Origin: Streptomyces harbinensis
Lineage (GTDB): Bacteria; Actinomycetota; Actinomycetes; Streptomycetales; Streptomycetaceae
DNA: 64,000 bases
Direction of reading: 5' to 3'
Assembly: GCF_900116145.1 (NCBI RefSeq)
Contig: NZ_FPAB01000001.1
Span: 898,848 to 962,847, forward strand
The notes below the pieces were generated by a model, which did not search any database, was not told where the DNA came from, and worked only from the letters and a program-made list of their open reading frames with translations. Each line of letters begins with the position of its first letter. Position 1 is the first letter of the stretch. Below, piece after piece: positions 25,121 through 34,339 of the stretch. The translations under genes were made by a program, and so were the position numbers.

Positions 25121-25837
25121 TCAGGACCAGGCGGCGACGCAGTAGCCCACGCCGTACGGGGCGTCGTCGTAGAGCAGGGCGCCGGCCAGGTCCGCGCCCC
25201 GGGCCGCCCCGGCGAGCAGCTGCCAGCCGGAGCGGCCCGCCACGCGCAGTTCGCGGGCCAGGCCGGCGTCGAGGCCGGCCAGCGCGTCGAGGTCGGCGCG
25301 GCCGAGCGCGGCGGCGGCGTCCGCGTCGAAGGCGGCGGCGCGCTCGTCGAAGGCGCCGGGCGCCTTGGGGGTGCGGCAGGCGCTGCCGTCGCCCATGATC
25401 AGCAGCGCGAGGCGGTCGGTGTCCCGGGCCAGCTCGGCGCCGGTGGCGGCGCAGTGCGGCGGCTCCAGCAGTTCGCCGATGCCGAGCCCTTCGACGGGCG
25501 CCGCGTCCCAGCGGTGCTCCGCCAGCAGCCAGGCCCCCACCGCCAGTGAGGGCGGCAGGGCGCGGCCGTCGTGTCCGGGATGAGCGGCGCGCCCGAGGCG
25601 TACCGCGAGGTCCACCCCGAACCCGTGGAACGAGCCGGGCGAGCCCTCCGGGTACGCCCCGCGGGCCTCGGGGAGCGCGGGGCCGACCACCACCAGCCGT
25701 CCGGGGCGCGCGGCGGCGAGCACCGCGAGCGCGTCGGCGCAGGCGGCGCGCGCGGTGTCCAGTTCCGCGGCGGCACCTCCCGCCACCTCGGGAACCAGCA
25801 GCGGGGGGCAGGGGCACACGGCGGCGGCGACAAGCAT
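25121..25837 (-). CDS. Class III extradiol dioxygenase (LigB)-like protein
   Basis: A 238-residue protein with the LigB/MEMO-like fold by pattern: N-terminal VCPCPPLLVPEV, central RLVVVGPALPEARG, LALLIMGDGS and a C-terminal LLYDDAPYGVGYCVAAW. The N-terminal position where ring-cleaving enzymes carry a metal-binding His is CPCP here, so dioxygenase activity is doubtful. A homologue usually sits next to miaB in Streptomyces (from memory). It begins 24 bases after the 109-residue gene's stop, in the same direction. Function unknown. Confidence 0.78.
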   Translation of the reverse strand: MLVAAAVCPCPPLLVPEVAGGAAAELDTARAACADALAVLAAARPGRLVVVGPALPEARGAYPEGSPGSFHGFGVDLAVRLGRAAHPGHDGRALPPSLAVGAWLLAEHRWDAAPVEGLGIGELLEPPHCAATGAELARDTDRLALLIMGDGSACRTPKAPGAFDERAAAFDADAAAALGRADLDALAGLDAGLARELRVAGRSGWQLLAGAARGADLAGALLYDDAPYGVGYCVAAWS

Positions 25838-25860
25838 GCTGATCAGCGTAGTGGCGCGGG

Positions 25861-26190
25861 TCAGCGCTTACCCGAGTCCCACACCAGTTCCCGGACCACG
25901 AACCGGGCCGGGTACGCGGCCCCGCTGGTACCCGTGTTGAGAGCCGGGAAGCCGCTCTCCTCCCGGTGGATCCGCTGATGCCGCACCGTGCGGGGAAGAG
26001 CCGGCCGGTGGCGGTGCACCAGCGGCTGCGGGGCCTGGACCGCGCCGGCATGCGCTCCGTAGTGCTCGCCGAGGAGCCGCGCCCCCCACCAGCGGGTCTT
26101 GCCGCGCCGCAGGTTCTCCTCGACGATCAGGCCCCACCAGCGCGACCGCTCTCCCTTGTGCAGGTCAACAGACACTGCATCCGCCGCCAC
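25861..26190 (-). CDS. Conserved hypothetical protein, Trp-rich N-terminus
   Basis: A 109-residue protein beginning [20 protein letters not shown], with a second [17 protein letters not shown]. The two RWWG motifs about 19 residues apart are distinctive. Codon usage is strongly GC3-biased over its whole length. The ATG at 26190 overlaps the last 26 bases of miaB; a GTG at 26175 (VSVDLHK) would also overlap. The overlap and shared direction imply co-expression with miaB. There is no signal peptide or membrane segment and no family I recognise. Confidence 0.6.
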   Translation of the reverse strand: MAADAVSVDLHKGERSRWWGLIVEENLRRGKTRWWGARLLGEHYGAHAGAVQAPQPLVHRHRPALPRTVRHQRIHREESGFPALNTGTSGAAYPARFVVRELVWDSGKR

Positions 26191-27661
26191 CCGGCTGGGC
26201 GGCCGGCGCGGGGGCCGGGGCGCCGACGGTCGGCAGGCCGAGCAGCACGCCCTTCGGCTCGGCGGGGGCGGCGTTGCGCAGTTCCCAGGCCTCCCCGGCG
26301 CGGGTGCGCCGCACGGCGCTCGGCGGGGCCTCGGCCAGCAGGTGGTGCGGGGCGGCGTAGCTGATCTCCACGGTGACCATGTCCCCGGGGCGGACCGGCT
26401 CGGCGGGGCGGGCGAAGTGCACCAGCCGGTTGTCGGGGGCCCGCCCGGACAGCCGGCGGGTCGCGTCGTCCTTGCGGCCCTCGCCCTCGGCCACCAGCAC
26501 CTCGACGGTGCGGCCGACCTGGCGCTTGTTCTCGGACCAGGAGATCTCCTCCTGGAGGGCGACCAGCCGCTCGTACCGTTCCTGGACGACCTCCTTGGGC
26601 ACCTGCCCCTCCATCTCGGCGGCCGGGGTGCCGGGTCGCTTGGAGTACTGGAAGGTGAACGCCTGCGCGAAGCGCGCCTCGCGCACCACGTGCAGGGTCT
26701 CCTGGAAGTCCTCCTCCGTCTCCCCGGGGAAGCCGACGATGATGTCGGTGGAGATGGCGGCGTCCGGCATGGCGGCGCGCACCTTCTCGATGATGCCGAG
26801 GTAGCGCTCCTGCCGGTAGGAGCGGCGCATCGCCTTGAGCACCCGGGAGGAGCCGGACTGCAGCGGCATGTGCAGCTGCGGCATGACGTTCTCCGTCTCG
26901 GCCATGGCCTCGATCACGTCGTCCGTGAAGTCGCGCGGGTGCGGCGAGGTGAACCGCACCCGCTCCAGGCCCTCGATCCGGCCGCAGGCCCGCAGCAGCT
27001 TGGAGAACGCCTGGCGGTCGCCCATGTCGGAGCCGTAGGCGTTGACGTTCTGCCCGAGGAGGGTGATCTCCAGGACGCCCTCGGCGACCAGGGCCTCGAC
27101 CTCCGCGAGCACGTCCCCGGGGCGGCGGTCCTTCTCCTTGCCGCGCAGCGCCGGGACGATGCAGAAGGTGCAGGTGTTGTTGCAGCCGACGGAGACCGAA
27201 ACCCAGGCCGCGTACGGGCTCTCGCGCCGGGTGGGCAGCGTGGAGGGGAACGCCTCCAGCGATTCGGCGATCTCCACCTGCGCCTCGCGCTGGACGCGGG
27301 CCCGCTCCAGCAGCACCGGCAGCTTGCCGACGTTGTGGGTGCCGAAGACGACGTCGACCCACGGCGCGCGGCGGGTGATGGTGTCCCGGTCCTTCTGGGC
27401 CAGGCAGCCGCCGACCGCGATCTGCATGCCGGGCCTGGCGGCCTTCTTCGGGGCCAGCTGCCCGAGGTTGCCGTACAGCCGGTTGTCGGCGTTCTCCCGT
27501 ACCGCGCAGGTGTTGAAGACGACGACGTCGGCGGTTTCGGCGTCCTTGCCCGCACGGACATAACCGGCCTGCTCCAGCAGGCCGGCCATGCGCTCGGAGT
27601 CGTGAACGTTCATCTGGCAGCCAAACGTTCTGACTTCGTACGTGCGCGTGACTTCCGGCAT
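26165..27661 (-). CDS. miaB: tRNA-2-methylthio-N6-dimethylallyladenosine synthase
   Basis: MiaB, a radical-SAM methylthiotransferase that adds 2-methylthio to i6A37 of tRNA. It has 498 residues. The N-terminal UPF0004 domain has the auxiliary cluster Cys15, Cys52 and Cys86 ([22 protein letters not shown]). The radical-SAM cluster is Cys160/164/167 in [15 protein letters not shown] domain lies near 375-440. The C-terminus extends by about 50 residues and ends GGGGCSVC, an unusual Cys-containing tail. The ATG at 27661 is chosen; a TTG at 27673 is possible. Confidence 0.96.
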   Translation of the reverse strand: MPEVTRTYEVRTFGCQMNVHDSERMAGLLEQAGYVRAGKDAETADVVVFNTCAVRENADNRLYGNLGQLAPKKAARPGMQIAVGGCLAQKDRDTITRRAPWVDVVFGTHNVGKLPVLLERARVQREAQVEIAESLEAFPSTLPTRRESPYAAWVSVSVGCNNTCTFCIVPALRGKEKDRRPGDVLAEVEALVAEGVLEITLLGQNVNAYGSDMGDRQAFSKLLRACGRIEGLERVRFTSPHPRDFTDDVIEAMAETENVMPQLHMPLQSGSSRVLKAMRRSYRQERYLGIIEKVRAAMPDAAISTDIIVGFPGETEEDFQETLHVVREARFAQAFTFQYSKRPGTPAAEMEGQVPKEVVQERYERLVALQEEISWSENKRQVGRTVEVLVAEGEGRKDDATRRLSGRAPDNRLVHFARPAEPVRPGDMVTVEISYAAPHHLLAEAPPSAVRRTRAGEAWELRNAAPAEPKGVLLGLPTVGAPAPAPAAQPGGGGCSVC

Positions 27662-27776
27662 GCGAGTGCTCAATCCATGAAGATCCGGGACCTGATACAG
27701 CGGATCTCCCAGTTTACGTGCCCCCGCCGGCGGCCCGGCCTTGCCTCCGGGGGCGGGCAGCGACCAGGATTCCGGC

Positions 27777-28787
27777 ATGCCCTCCCTGCGCGTCCCCGCC
27801 CCGCTGCGCCGCCGCCCGGTGCCGGTCCTGCTCGCCGTCGCCGTCGCCCTCGTCCTGCTGGGCGTGGTGCTGTGGGCCCCGGCCACCCGGGGCCAGGAGC
27901 GGCTGACCGGCAGCGTCACGCTGAGCACCGGGGTGCCGAGCGGGGTGTACGCGCGCTACGGGCCGCTCCTCCAGACGCAGCTGGCGCGGGACGCCCCGGA
28001 TCTGGACATCACGCTGCGCGGCAGCGCCGGTTCGGTGGAGAACATCGAGCGGCTGATCTCCGGCGAGGCGGACTTCGCCATCGCGACGGCCGACTCGCTG
28101 GCCTCGTACCAGGCGGCGGGCGGCAAGGACGCGGACCGGCTGCTGGCGTGTGCCCGGCTGTACGACGACTACATGCAGCTGGTCGTCCGGGCGGACTCGC
28201 CGGTGCAGCGGGCCGCCGACCTGGCGGGGCTGCGGGTCGGGGTGGGGCAGGACCAGTCCGGGGTGCAGCTGGTGACGCGGGAGCTGCTGGAGGCGGCCGG
28301 GCTGGACATGGACCGGGACATCACGGCGGTGCGGCAGGGCATCAACACCACGCCGACGATGCTGGAGGCCGGCCGGATCGACGCGTTCTTCTGGTCGGGC
28401 GGGCTGCCGACCTCGGCCGTGGAGCAGTTGTCCGCGCACACCGGGATCCGGCTGGTGCCGCTGGGGGATCTGGTACCGGCGCTGCGCAGCGAGGGCGGCT
28501 CGTACCGCGACTACTACCGGGCGGCGGTGCTGCCGCCGGACGCGTACCCGGACGTGGCGGGCAGCCAGGTGATCGACACGGTGGCGGTGGCGAATCTGCT
28601 GGTGACCACGGACCGGGTGGACGCGGCGGTGGCGGAGCAGATCACCCGTTCGGTGATCAACGGCCGGGACCGGATCGGTTCGCAGGTGCACGCGGCGCAG
28701 CGGGTCGATCTGCGGACCGCGATCTACACCCAGCCGCTGCCGTTGCATCCGGGGGCGCGGGAGTACTACCGGTCGGTCAAGTCCTGA
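27777..28787 (+). CDS. TAXI-family solute-binding protein, membrane-anchored
   Basis: A 336-residue TRAP-associated extracytoplasmic immunogenic (TAXI) binding protein. Residues 1-38 form an uncleaved-type signal anchor ([20 protein letters not shown]). The mature domain starts [19 protein letters not shown] and contains [30 protein letters not shown] and [14 protein letters not shown]. The ATG at 27777 follows AGGA at 7 bases. No TRAP membrane subunit is nearby. In Streptomyces this protein lies next to a two-component system (from memory), so it may be a sensory input rather than a transporter part. It is divergent from miaB. Confidence 0.87.
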   Translation: MPSLRVPAPLRRRPVPVLLAVAVALVLLGVVLWAPATRGQERLTGSVTLSTGVPSGVYARYGPLLQTQLARDAPDLDITLRGSAGSVENIERLISGEADFAIATADSLASYQAAGGKDADRLLACARLYDDYMQLVVRADSPVQRAADLAGLRVGVGQDQSGVQLVTRELLEAAGLDMDRDITAVRQGINTTPTMLEAGRIDAFFWSGGLPTSAVEQLSAHTGIRLVPLGDLVPALRSEGGSYRDYYRAAVLPPDAYPDVAGSQVIDTVAVANLLVTTDRVDAAVAEQITRSVINGRDRIGSQVHAAQRVDLRTAIYTQPLPLHPGAREYYRSVKS

Positions 28788-28908
28788 GCCGGCGGCCGGG
28801 AGCACGGCGCGCAGGGCCGGGCCACGGCCCTCTCGTGCGGGCGGCGGAAGTGATCTAGCCTCGACGGGCGTGTAGTCCCCGGTTCGACGCCGAGCCTTCG
28901 GAGCCGCC

Positions 28909-31900
28909 ATGCATGACGACCGCCGCATTGTCGAGGACCGGCTGCGGCGCGTTCTCGACGAACGCGTCCGGCCCGCCGTCCACCGCGATCACGTGCCGCT
29001 GACCGTGGAGCGCTGGGACGCGCCGGGCGAGCCGGTGCCGGTCGCCGAGGCGCTGGCCGCGCCGTACGCGCCGTGTGCCGGGGCCGGGGAGCGCTGGGGG
29101 CCGGCGTGGGGCACCACCTGGTTCAAGGTGACCGGCACCGTACCGGCCGGCTGGGCGGGCCGCACGGTGGAGGCGGTGCTGGACCTGGGCTTCGACCGGG
29201 GGATGCCGGGCTTCCAGTGCGAGGGGCTGGTGCACCACCCGGACGGCACGGTCGTCAAGGGCCTGAACCCGGACAACTCCTGGGTGCGGCTGGCGGACAG
29301 GGCGGCCGGGGGCGAGGAGGTGGTGCTGTTCGTGGAAGCGGCGGCCAATCCGATCCTCAACGATCCGCGCCCCACCCGCCAGGGCGATGTCCGCACCGCG
29401 AGCGACGAGCCGCTGTACCGGCTGGCCGCGATGGACCTGGCCGTGTTCGAACCGCAGGTGTTCGAGCTGGTGGCCGATCTGGAGGTGCTCGGCGGGCTGA
29501 TGACGCAGCTGCCGGTGGAGGACGCCCGCCGCTGGGAGCTGCTGCGCACCATCGAGACGGCGCTGGACGTGCTGGACCTGGACGACATCCCGGGCAGCGC
29601 GGGCGCCGCCCGCACCCGCCTCGCGCCGGCGCTCGCCGCGCCCGCGCACGCCTCGGCGCACCGGCTGAGCGCGGTGGGCCACGCGCACATCGACTCGGCG
29701 TGGCTGTGGCCGCTGCGCGAGACGGTGCGGAAGGTGGCCCGTACCACCGCCAATGTGGTGGCGCTGATGGACGAGCACCCCGAGTTCGTCTTCGCGATGT
29801 CGCAGGCCCAGCAGCTGGCCTGGCTCAAGGAGCACCGCCCGCAGCTGTACGCGCGGGTGAAGGAGAAGATCGCGGCGGGCCGGTTCGTGCCGGTGGGCGG
29901 CATGTGGGTGGAGTCGGACACCAACATGGTGGGCGGCGAGGCCATGGCCCGGCAGTTCCTGTACGGGAAGCGGTTCTTCCTGGAGGAGTTCGGGATCGAG
30001 ACGGACGGGGTGTGGCTGCCCGACTCGTTCGGCTACACGGCGGCGATGCCGCAGTTGGTGAAGCTGTCGGGCTCACGGTGGTTCCTGACCCAGAAGATCT
30101 CCTGGAGCCAGACCAACGCGTTCCCGCACCACACCTTCTGGTGGGAGGGCATCGACGGCACCCGGATCTTCACGCACTTCCCGCCGATCGACACCTACAA
30201 CGCGGACCTGGGCGGGGCGCAGCTGGCGCACGCCGCGCGCAACTACCGGGAGAAGGGCCGCGGCTCCCGCTCGCTCGCCCCGTTCGGGCACGGGGACGGC
30301 GGTGGCGGCCCGACCCGGCAGATGCTGGCCCGGGCCCGCCGGCTGGCCGATCTGGAGGGCTCGCCGCGGGTACGGATCGAGGAGCCGGCCGCGTTCTTCG
30401 ACGCGGCGCGGGCCGAGTACCCGGACGCCCCGGTGTGGGTCGGCGAGCTGTACCTGGAGCTGCACCGGGGAACGTACACCTCGCAGGCGAAGACCAAGCA
30501 GGGCAACCGGCACTCCGAGTCGCTGCTGCGCGAGGCGGAGCTGTGGGCGGCGACGGCGGCGCTGCGGGTGCCGGGGTACGGCTATCCGTACGCGGATCTT
30601 GAGCGGCTGTGGAAGACGGTGCTGCTGCACCAGTTCCACGACATCCTGCCGGGCTCCTCGATCGCCTGGGTGCACCGGGAGGCGCGTGCGACGTACGCGC
30701 GGGTGCACGCGGAACTGGCGGCGATCACCGCCGCCGCACAGCGCGCGCTGGCCGGGGACGTCCCACCCGGGGGTACGGGCACGGTCGTCTTCAACGCCGC
30801 GCCGCACGCCCGGGACGGCATCCCGGCCGGCGGCGCCGGGCCGCGCCCGCCGCGCACCGCCGCGCCGGTCACCGTGGCGGAACGGCCGGGCGGCGGGTTC
30901 GTGCTGGACAATGGCGTACTGCGGGTCGGCATCGACCACCGCGGCCTGCTGGTCTCGGTGCGCGACCCGGACGGGCGCGAGGCCGTCGCCCCCGGCCGGG
31001 CCGCCAATCTGCTCCAGCTGCACCCGGATCTGCCCAACCACTGGGACGCCTGGGACGTGGACGCCTTCTACCGGCACAACACCACCGATCTGACCGGCGT
31101 CGAGGAGCTGGAGCTGGCCGAGGCGGACGAGGAGGCGGCCACCGTGCGGGTGAGCCGCGCCTTCGGGGCCGGTTCGGCGGTGCGGCAGCGGCTGACGCTG
31201 CGGGCCGGTGCCGCCCGGGTGGAGGTGGACACCGAGATCGACTGGCGGGAGAGCGAGAAGATCCTCAAGGCCGCCTTCCCGCTGGATGTGAAGGCCGACC
31301 ACTCGGCGGCGGAGACGCAGTTCGGGCACGTGTTCCGGCCCACCCACACCAACACCTCGTGGGAGGCGGCGAAGTTCGAGATCTGCGCGCACCGCTGGCT
31401 GCACGTGGGCGAGCCCGGCTGGGGCGCGGCCCTGCTCAACGACTCCACCTACGGCCACGACGTCACCCGCGAGGTACGGGCGGACGGCGGGCAGACCACG
31501 ACGGTACGGCTGTCGCTGCTGCGCGCCCCGCGCTACCCCGATCCGGAGACCGACCAGGGCATCCACCGGCTGCGATACGCGCTGCTGCCCGGCGCGACGC
31601 GGGCGGACGCGGTACGGGAGGGCCACGCGCTGAATCTGCCCGAGCGCGCGGTGCCGGGCTCGGCCACCGTCCCGCCGCTGGTGTCCGTGACGCCCGGGAC
31701 GGCGATCGTGGTGGAGGCGGTGAAGCTGGCCGAGGACCGTAGCGGCGACGTGGTGGTGCGGCTGTACGAGTCGGACGGCGGCCGGGCGGCGGGCCGGCTG
31801 GTGCCGGGCTTCGCGCTGGCGTCGGCCACGGCCACCGATCTGCTGGAGCGCCCGCTGACCGACGCGCCCGGCTATCCGGTGGGCGAGGACGGCGGGGTGG

Positions 31901-31962
31901 CGGTGTCGCTGCGGCCGTTCGAGATCCTCACCCTGCGGCTGGTGCCGGTCTCCGCTTCCTGA
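28909..31962 (+). CDS. Alpha-mannosidase, GH38
   Basis: A 1017-residue cytoplasmic class II alpha-mannosidase. The catalytic domain begins at about 255. VGHAHIDSAWLWPLRET supplies metal ligands His260 and Asp262. LPDSFGYTAAMPQL supplies the nucleophile Asp372. GHGDGGGGPTR is the late metal-binding His. C-terminal beta domains follow (AETQFGHVFRPTH, FEICAHRWLH). An N-terminal jelly-roll-like domain (about 1-230) matches the ManA/Rv0648-like long subgroup. There is no signal peptide. The ATG at 28909 follows GGAGCC. Its last 91 bases overlap the end of gluK on the other strand. It probably hydrolyses alpha-mannosides released from glycoproteins, glycans or lipids. Confidence 0.95.
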   Translation: MHDDRRIVEDRLRRVLDERVRPAVHRDHVPLTVERWDAPGEPVPVAEALAAPYAPCAGAGERWGPAWGTTWFKVTGTVPAGWAGRTVEAVLDLGFDRGMPGFQCEGLVHHPDGTVVKGLNPDNSWVRLADRAAGGEEVVLFVEAAANPILNDPRPTRQGDVRTASDEPLYRLAAMDLAVFEPQVFELVADLEVLGGLMTQLPVEDARRWELLRTIETALDVLDLDDIPGSAGAARTRLAPALAAPAHASAHRLSAVGHAHIDSAWLWPLRETVRKVARTTANVVALMDEHPEFVFAMSQAQQLAWLKEHRPQLYARVKEKIAAGRFVPVGGMWVESDTNMVGGEAMARQFLYGKRFFLEEFGIETDGVWLPDSFGYTAAMPQLVKLSGSRWFLTQKISWSQTNAFPHHTFWWEGIDGTRIFTHFPPIDTYNADLGGAQLAHAARNYREKGRGSRSLAPFGHGDGGGGPTRQMLARARRLADLEGSPRVRIEEPAAFFDAARAEYPDAPVWVGELYLELHRGTYTSQAKTKQGNRHSESLLREAELWAATAALRVPGYGYPYADLERLWKTVLLHQFHDILPGSSIAWVHREARATYARVHAELAAITAAAQRALAGDVPPGGTGTVVFNAAPHARDGIPAGGAGPRPPRTAAPVTVAERPGGGFVLDNGVLRVGIDHRGLLVSVRDPDGREAVAPGRAANLLQLHPDLPNHWDAWDVDAFYRHNTTDLTGVEELELAEADEEAATVRVSRAFGAGSAVRQRLTLRAGAARVEVDTEIDWRESEKILKAAFPLDVKADHSAAETQFGHVFRPTHTNTSWEAAKFEICAHRWLHVGEPGWGAALLNDSTYGHDVTREVRADGGQTTTVRLSLLRAPRYPDPETDQGIHRLRYALLPGATRADAVREGHALNLPERAVPGSATVPPLVSVTPGTAIVVEAVKLAEDRSGDVVVRLYESDGGRAAGRLVPGFALASATATDLLERPLTDAPGYPVGEDGGVAVSLRPFEILTLRLVPVSAS

Positions 31963-33374
31963 GGCTCGGGGGCGTGCCGGGGGACGGAGATCAGCACGCG
32001 CAGCCCGTGCGGCTCGTTGTGGGCGTAGCGGATGGTGGCGCCGCCCGCGGCCAGCAGCGTGTGCACGATGGACAGCCCGAGCCCGGAGCCGGAGACGTTC
32101 TGGTGCCGGCCGGCCCGCCAGAACCGGTCGCCGATCCGTTCCAGCTCCTCGTCGTCCAGACCCCGCCCGGTGTCGGCGGTCTCGATGGCGACCCGGTCCC
32201 CGTCGGGGGTGACGGTGACGGTGACCTCGCCGCCGAAGGGCGTGAACTTCAGGGCGTTGTCGATCACCGCGTCCAGCGCGCTGGACAGTGCCACCGGGTC
32301 CGCCCAGCCGGTGACCGCCCCGGCGCCGTCCTGCCGCAGCACCACGCCGCCGCGGCCTGCCACCGGCCGCCAGGAGCCGATCCGCTCGGCGACCAGGGCG
32401 GCCACGTCGGTGACCCGCAGGTCGGCGGCGTGGTGCTCGGCGAGCGCCAGGTCCAGCAGGTCGTCCAGCACCCGTGCCAGCCGCTTGCCCTCGGCCTGGA
32501 CGGAGGCGAACTCGGCGCTGCCCTCGGGCAGGTCGAGACCGAGCAGTTCGATGCGCAGCAACAGCGCGGCGAGCGGATTGCGCAACTGGTGGGAGGCGTC
32601 CGCGACGAAGGCACGCTGCTGTTCGAGGATGTCCTCGACGTGATCGGCCATCTCGTTGAAGGATCTCGCCAGCCGTTTGAGCTCGGGCGGTCCGCCGCCG
32701 GGCGCCACCCGCGCGGTCATCCGGCCGGTGGCGATCTCGTGGGTGGCCCGGTCCAGCACCCGGACGGGGCGCAGGATCCAGCCGGTCAGCTGGTACGCGG
32801 CGGCCACCGCCAGCAGCATGGCGGCGGCCAGGCCGTAGCCGATGGGCAGCCAGCCGGCCAGGATGCGGGAGCGCAGCGGCCCGGTCGGGGACTCGGTGAC
32901 GACCACCGCGATCACGTCGCCGTCCCGGATGACCGGGGAGGCGACGACCAGGGTGCGGTCGCCGTCCCAGGGCCACACCTGCCCGGGGCCGCGGCTGCGG
33001 CGGCCGGCCAGAGCCTCGGCGAACGCATCCCCGTCGTCGCCGTCGGCGCGCGGCGCCGTCCAGCCGTCGGGCGCCACCGCCATCGGCTCCCCGTCGCGCT
33101 GGAAGACGCCGGCCTTGATCCCGTACACCTCGTGGTAGCGGCGCAGCTCGTCCTGGAGAGTGCCCAGCGGGTCGGCCGGCGCGGCGCGCCCCGGGACCGT
33201 GCTCTGGCCGGCGGCGAACTGGGCCAGCGAGGCGAACCGGGCGGTGTCGTCGATGCGGTCCACGACGACGCGTTGCTGCTCGGTGCTGGCCTGGCTGGTG
33301 GCGAGCGGTACGCCGAGGGCCAGCAGCACGGTGGCCAGCAGCACGGTGAGCAGCAGGAGCAGTCGGGAGCGCAT
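31872..33374 (-). CDS. gluK: Sensor histidine kinase, GluK-like
   Basis: A 500-residue HisKA kinase. It has an N-terminal membrane helix (about 4-25), an extracellular sensor region of some 135 residues, and a second helix (about 173-195, IGYGLAAAMLLAVAAAYQL). HAMP (ILRPVRVLDRATHEI), H-box SHQLRNPLAALL, N-box DAVIDNALKFT and G-boxes DTGRG and GSGLGLSI follow. Adjacency to a response regulator divergent from gluABCD matches the S. coelicolor GluR-GluK system, reported to sense extracellular glutamate and activate uptake. The 3' end overlaps the mannosidase gene. It starts 15 bases after the regulator stop. Confidence 0.9.
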   Translation of the reverse strand: MRSRLLLLLTVLLATVLLALGVPLATSQASTEQQRVVVDRIDDTARFASLAQFAAGQSTVPGRAAPADPLGTLQDELRRYHEVYGIKAGVFQRDGEPMAVAPDGWTAPRADGDDGDAFAEALAGRRSRGPGQVWPWDGDRTLVVASPVIRDGDVIAVVVTESPTGPLRSRILAGWLPIGYGLAAAMLLAVAAAYQLTGWILRPVRVLDRATHEIATGRMTARVAPGGGPPELKRLARSFNEMADHVEDILEQQRAFVADASHQLRNPLAALLLRIELLGLDLPEGSAEFASVQAEGKRLARVLDDLLDLALAEHHAADLRVTDVAALVAERIGSWRPVAGRGGVVLRQDGAGAVTGWADPVALSSALDAVIDNALKFTPFGGEVTVTVTPDGDRVAIETADTGRGLDDEELERIGDRFWRAGRHQNVSGSGLGLSIVHTLLAAGGATIRYAHNEPHGLRVLISVPRHAPEPQEAETGTSRRVRISNGRSDTATPPSSPTG

Positions 33375-33389
33375 GGTGGGGTGGCGGGG

Positions 33390-34076
33390 TCAGCGGGGCG
33401 GCAGGGCGAGGCGGTAGCCGACGCCGCGGACGGTCTCGACCAGCTCGGGGCGGCGCAGCTTGGAGCGGAGCGAGGCGATGTGCACCTCCAGGGTGCGGCC
33501 CGTCCCCTCCCAGCTGGTCTGCCAGACGTCGGAGATGATCTGTTCCCGGCGGAAGACCACCCCGGGCCGGTGGGCCAGCAGCGCCAGCAGGTCGAACTCC
33601 TTGCGGGTCAGGGCGATGCGTTCGCCGTCGACGGTGACCTGGCGGGTGGCGTGCTCCAGGGTGACGGGGCCGAGCGAGAGCACCCCGGAGGGGCCCTCGG
33701 CACGCTCGGGCTCCTCGGCGGCCTTGCGGCGGCTCACCGCGTGGATGCGGGCCAGCAGCTCGCCCGTGTCGTACGGCTTGACCACGTAGTCGTCGGCGCC
33801 GATGTTGAGGCCGTGGATGCGGGAGCGCACATCCGCGCGGGCGGTCACCATGATCACCGGTACCGAGGTCAGCCGGCGGATCCGGCCGCAGACCTCGAAC
33901 CCGTCGACGTCGGGCAGGGTCAGGTCGAGCAGCACGACGTCGAAGGCGCTGTTGCGCAGCCGGGTCAGCGCGTCCTCACCGCCGCGGGCGTGGATCACGG
34001 AGAAGCCGTGCCGGCCCAGGACGGCGATGAGGGCGGCGGCGACGTGCTCGTCGTCCTCGACCAGAAGGAGTCTCAT
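33390..34076 (-). CDS. gluR: Response regulator, OmpR/PhoB type, GluR-like
   Basis: A 228-residue two-domain regulator. The receiver has DD at 8-9, phospho-acceptor Asp51 (LLDLTLPDVDG) and the conserved Lys in KPYDTGE. The winged helix has LTRKEFDLLALLA, RTLEVHIASLRSKLR and VRGVGYRL. The ATG at 34076 (MRLLLVEDD) is chosen; an upstream in-frame ATG at 34124 lacks support. A TTGACG at 34151-34146 on this strand with a weak ATGGAT 17 bases on is a possible promoter. It is expected to activate gluABCD across the shared intergenic region. Confidence 0.92.
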   Translation of the reverse strand: MRLLLVEDDEHVAAALIAVLGRHGFSVIHARGGEDALTRLRNSAFDVVLLDLTLPDVDGFEVCGRIRRLTSVPVIMVTARADVRSRIHGLNIGADDYVVKPYDTGELLARIHAVSRRKAAEEPERAEGPSGVLSLGPVTLEHATRQVTVDGERIALTRKEFDLLALLAHRPGVVFRREQIISDVWQTSWEGTGRTLEVHIASLRSKLRRPELVETVRGVGYRLALPPR

Positions 34077-34277
34077 CCCGCTGTTCTCTCCTCCCGCCGC
34101 GTCGTCGTCGTTCCCTAACTGCATCCATCACGCGCGCGGACCCGGCGTCAAGGGACTTCGGAAGAGCTGAACTGTTCCGTTATCCGGAAAACGGGGAACG
34201 GATACCGAGGGCGACGGAGCGTCACGGTACGCGTTTCACGCGATCGGATCGTGATGCTCAATTTCCGCTCAACTCTG

Positions 34278-34306
34278 CTGACGCTGTCACCACCGGTGGC
34301 TAGTGT
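34278..34306 (+). promoter_or_regulatory. Candidate promoter of gluABCD
   Basis: CTGACG (34278-34283), a 17-base spacer and TAGTGT (34301-34306) fit the Streptomyces housekeeping sigma consensus (TTGACN/TAGNNT). Transcription would start near 34313, 27 bases before the gluA ATG. The 263-base divergent region upstream contains AT-richer sequence (34160-34265) where a GluR site may lie; no clear direct repeat was identified. Confidence 0.6.
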
Positions 34307-34339
34307 CCCTGCAACCGACGAGGACGGAGCTACCCCACG

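Noticed and set aside
30073..32976. A long minus-strand frame opposite the alpha-mannosidase
   Set aside because: Composition is that of antisense GC-rich DNA, and it continues out of frame through gluK.
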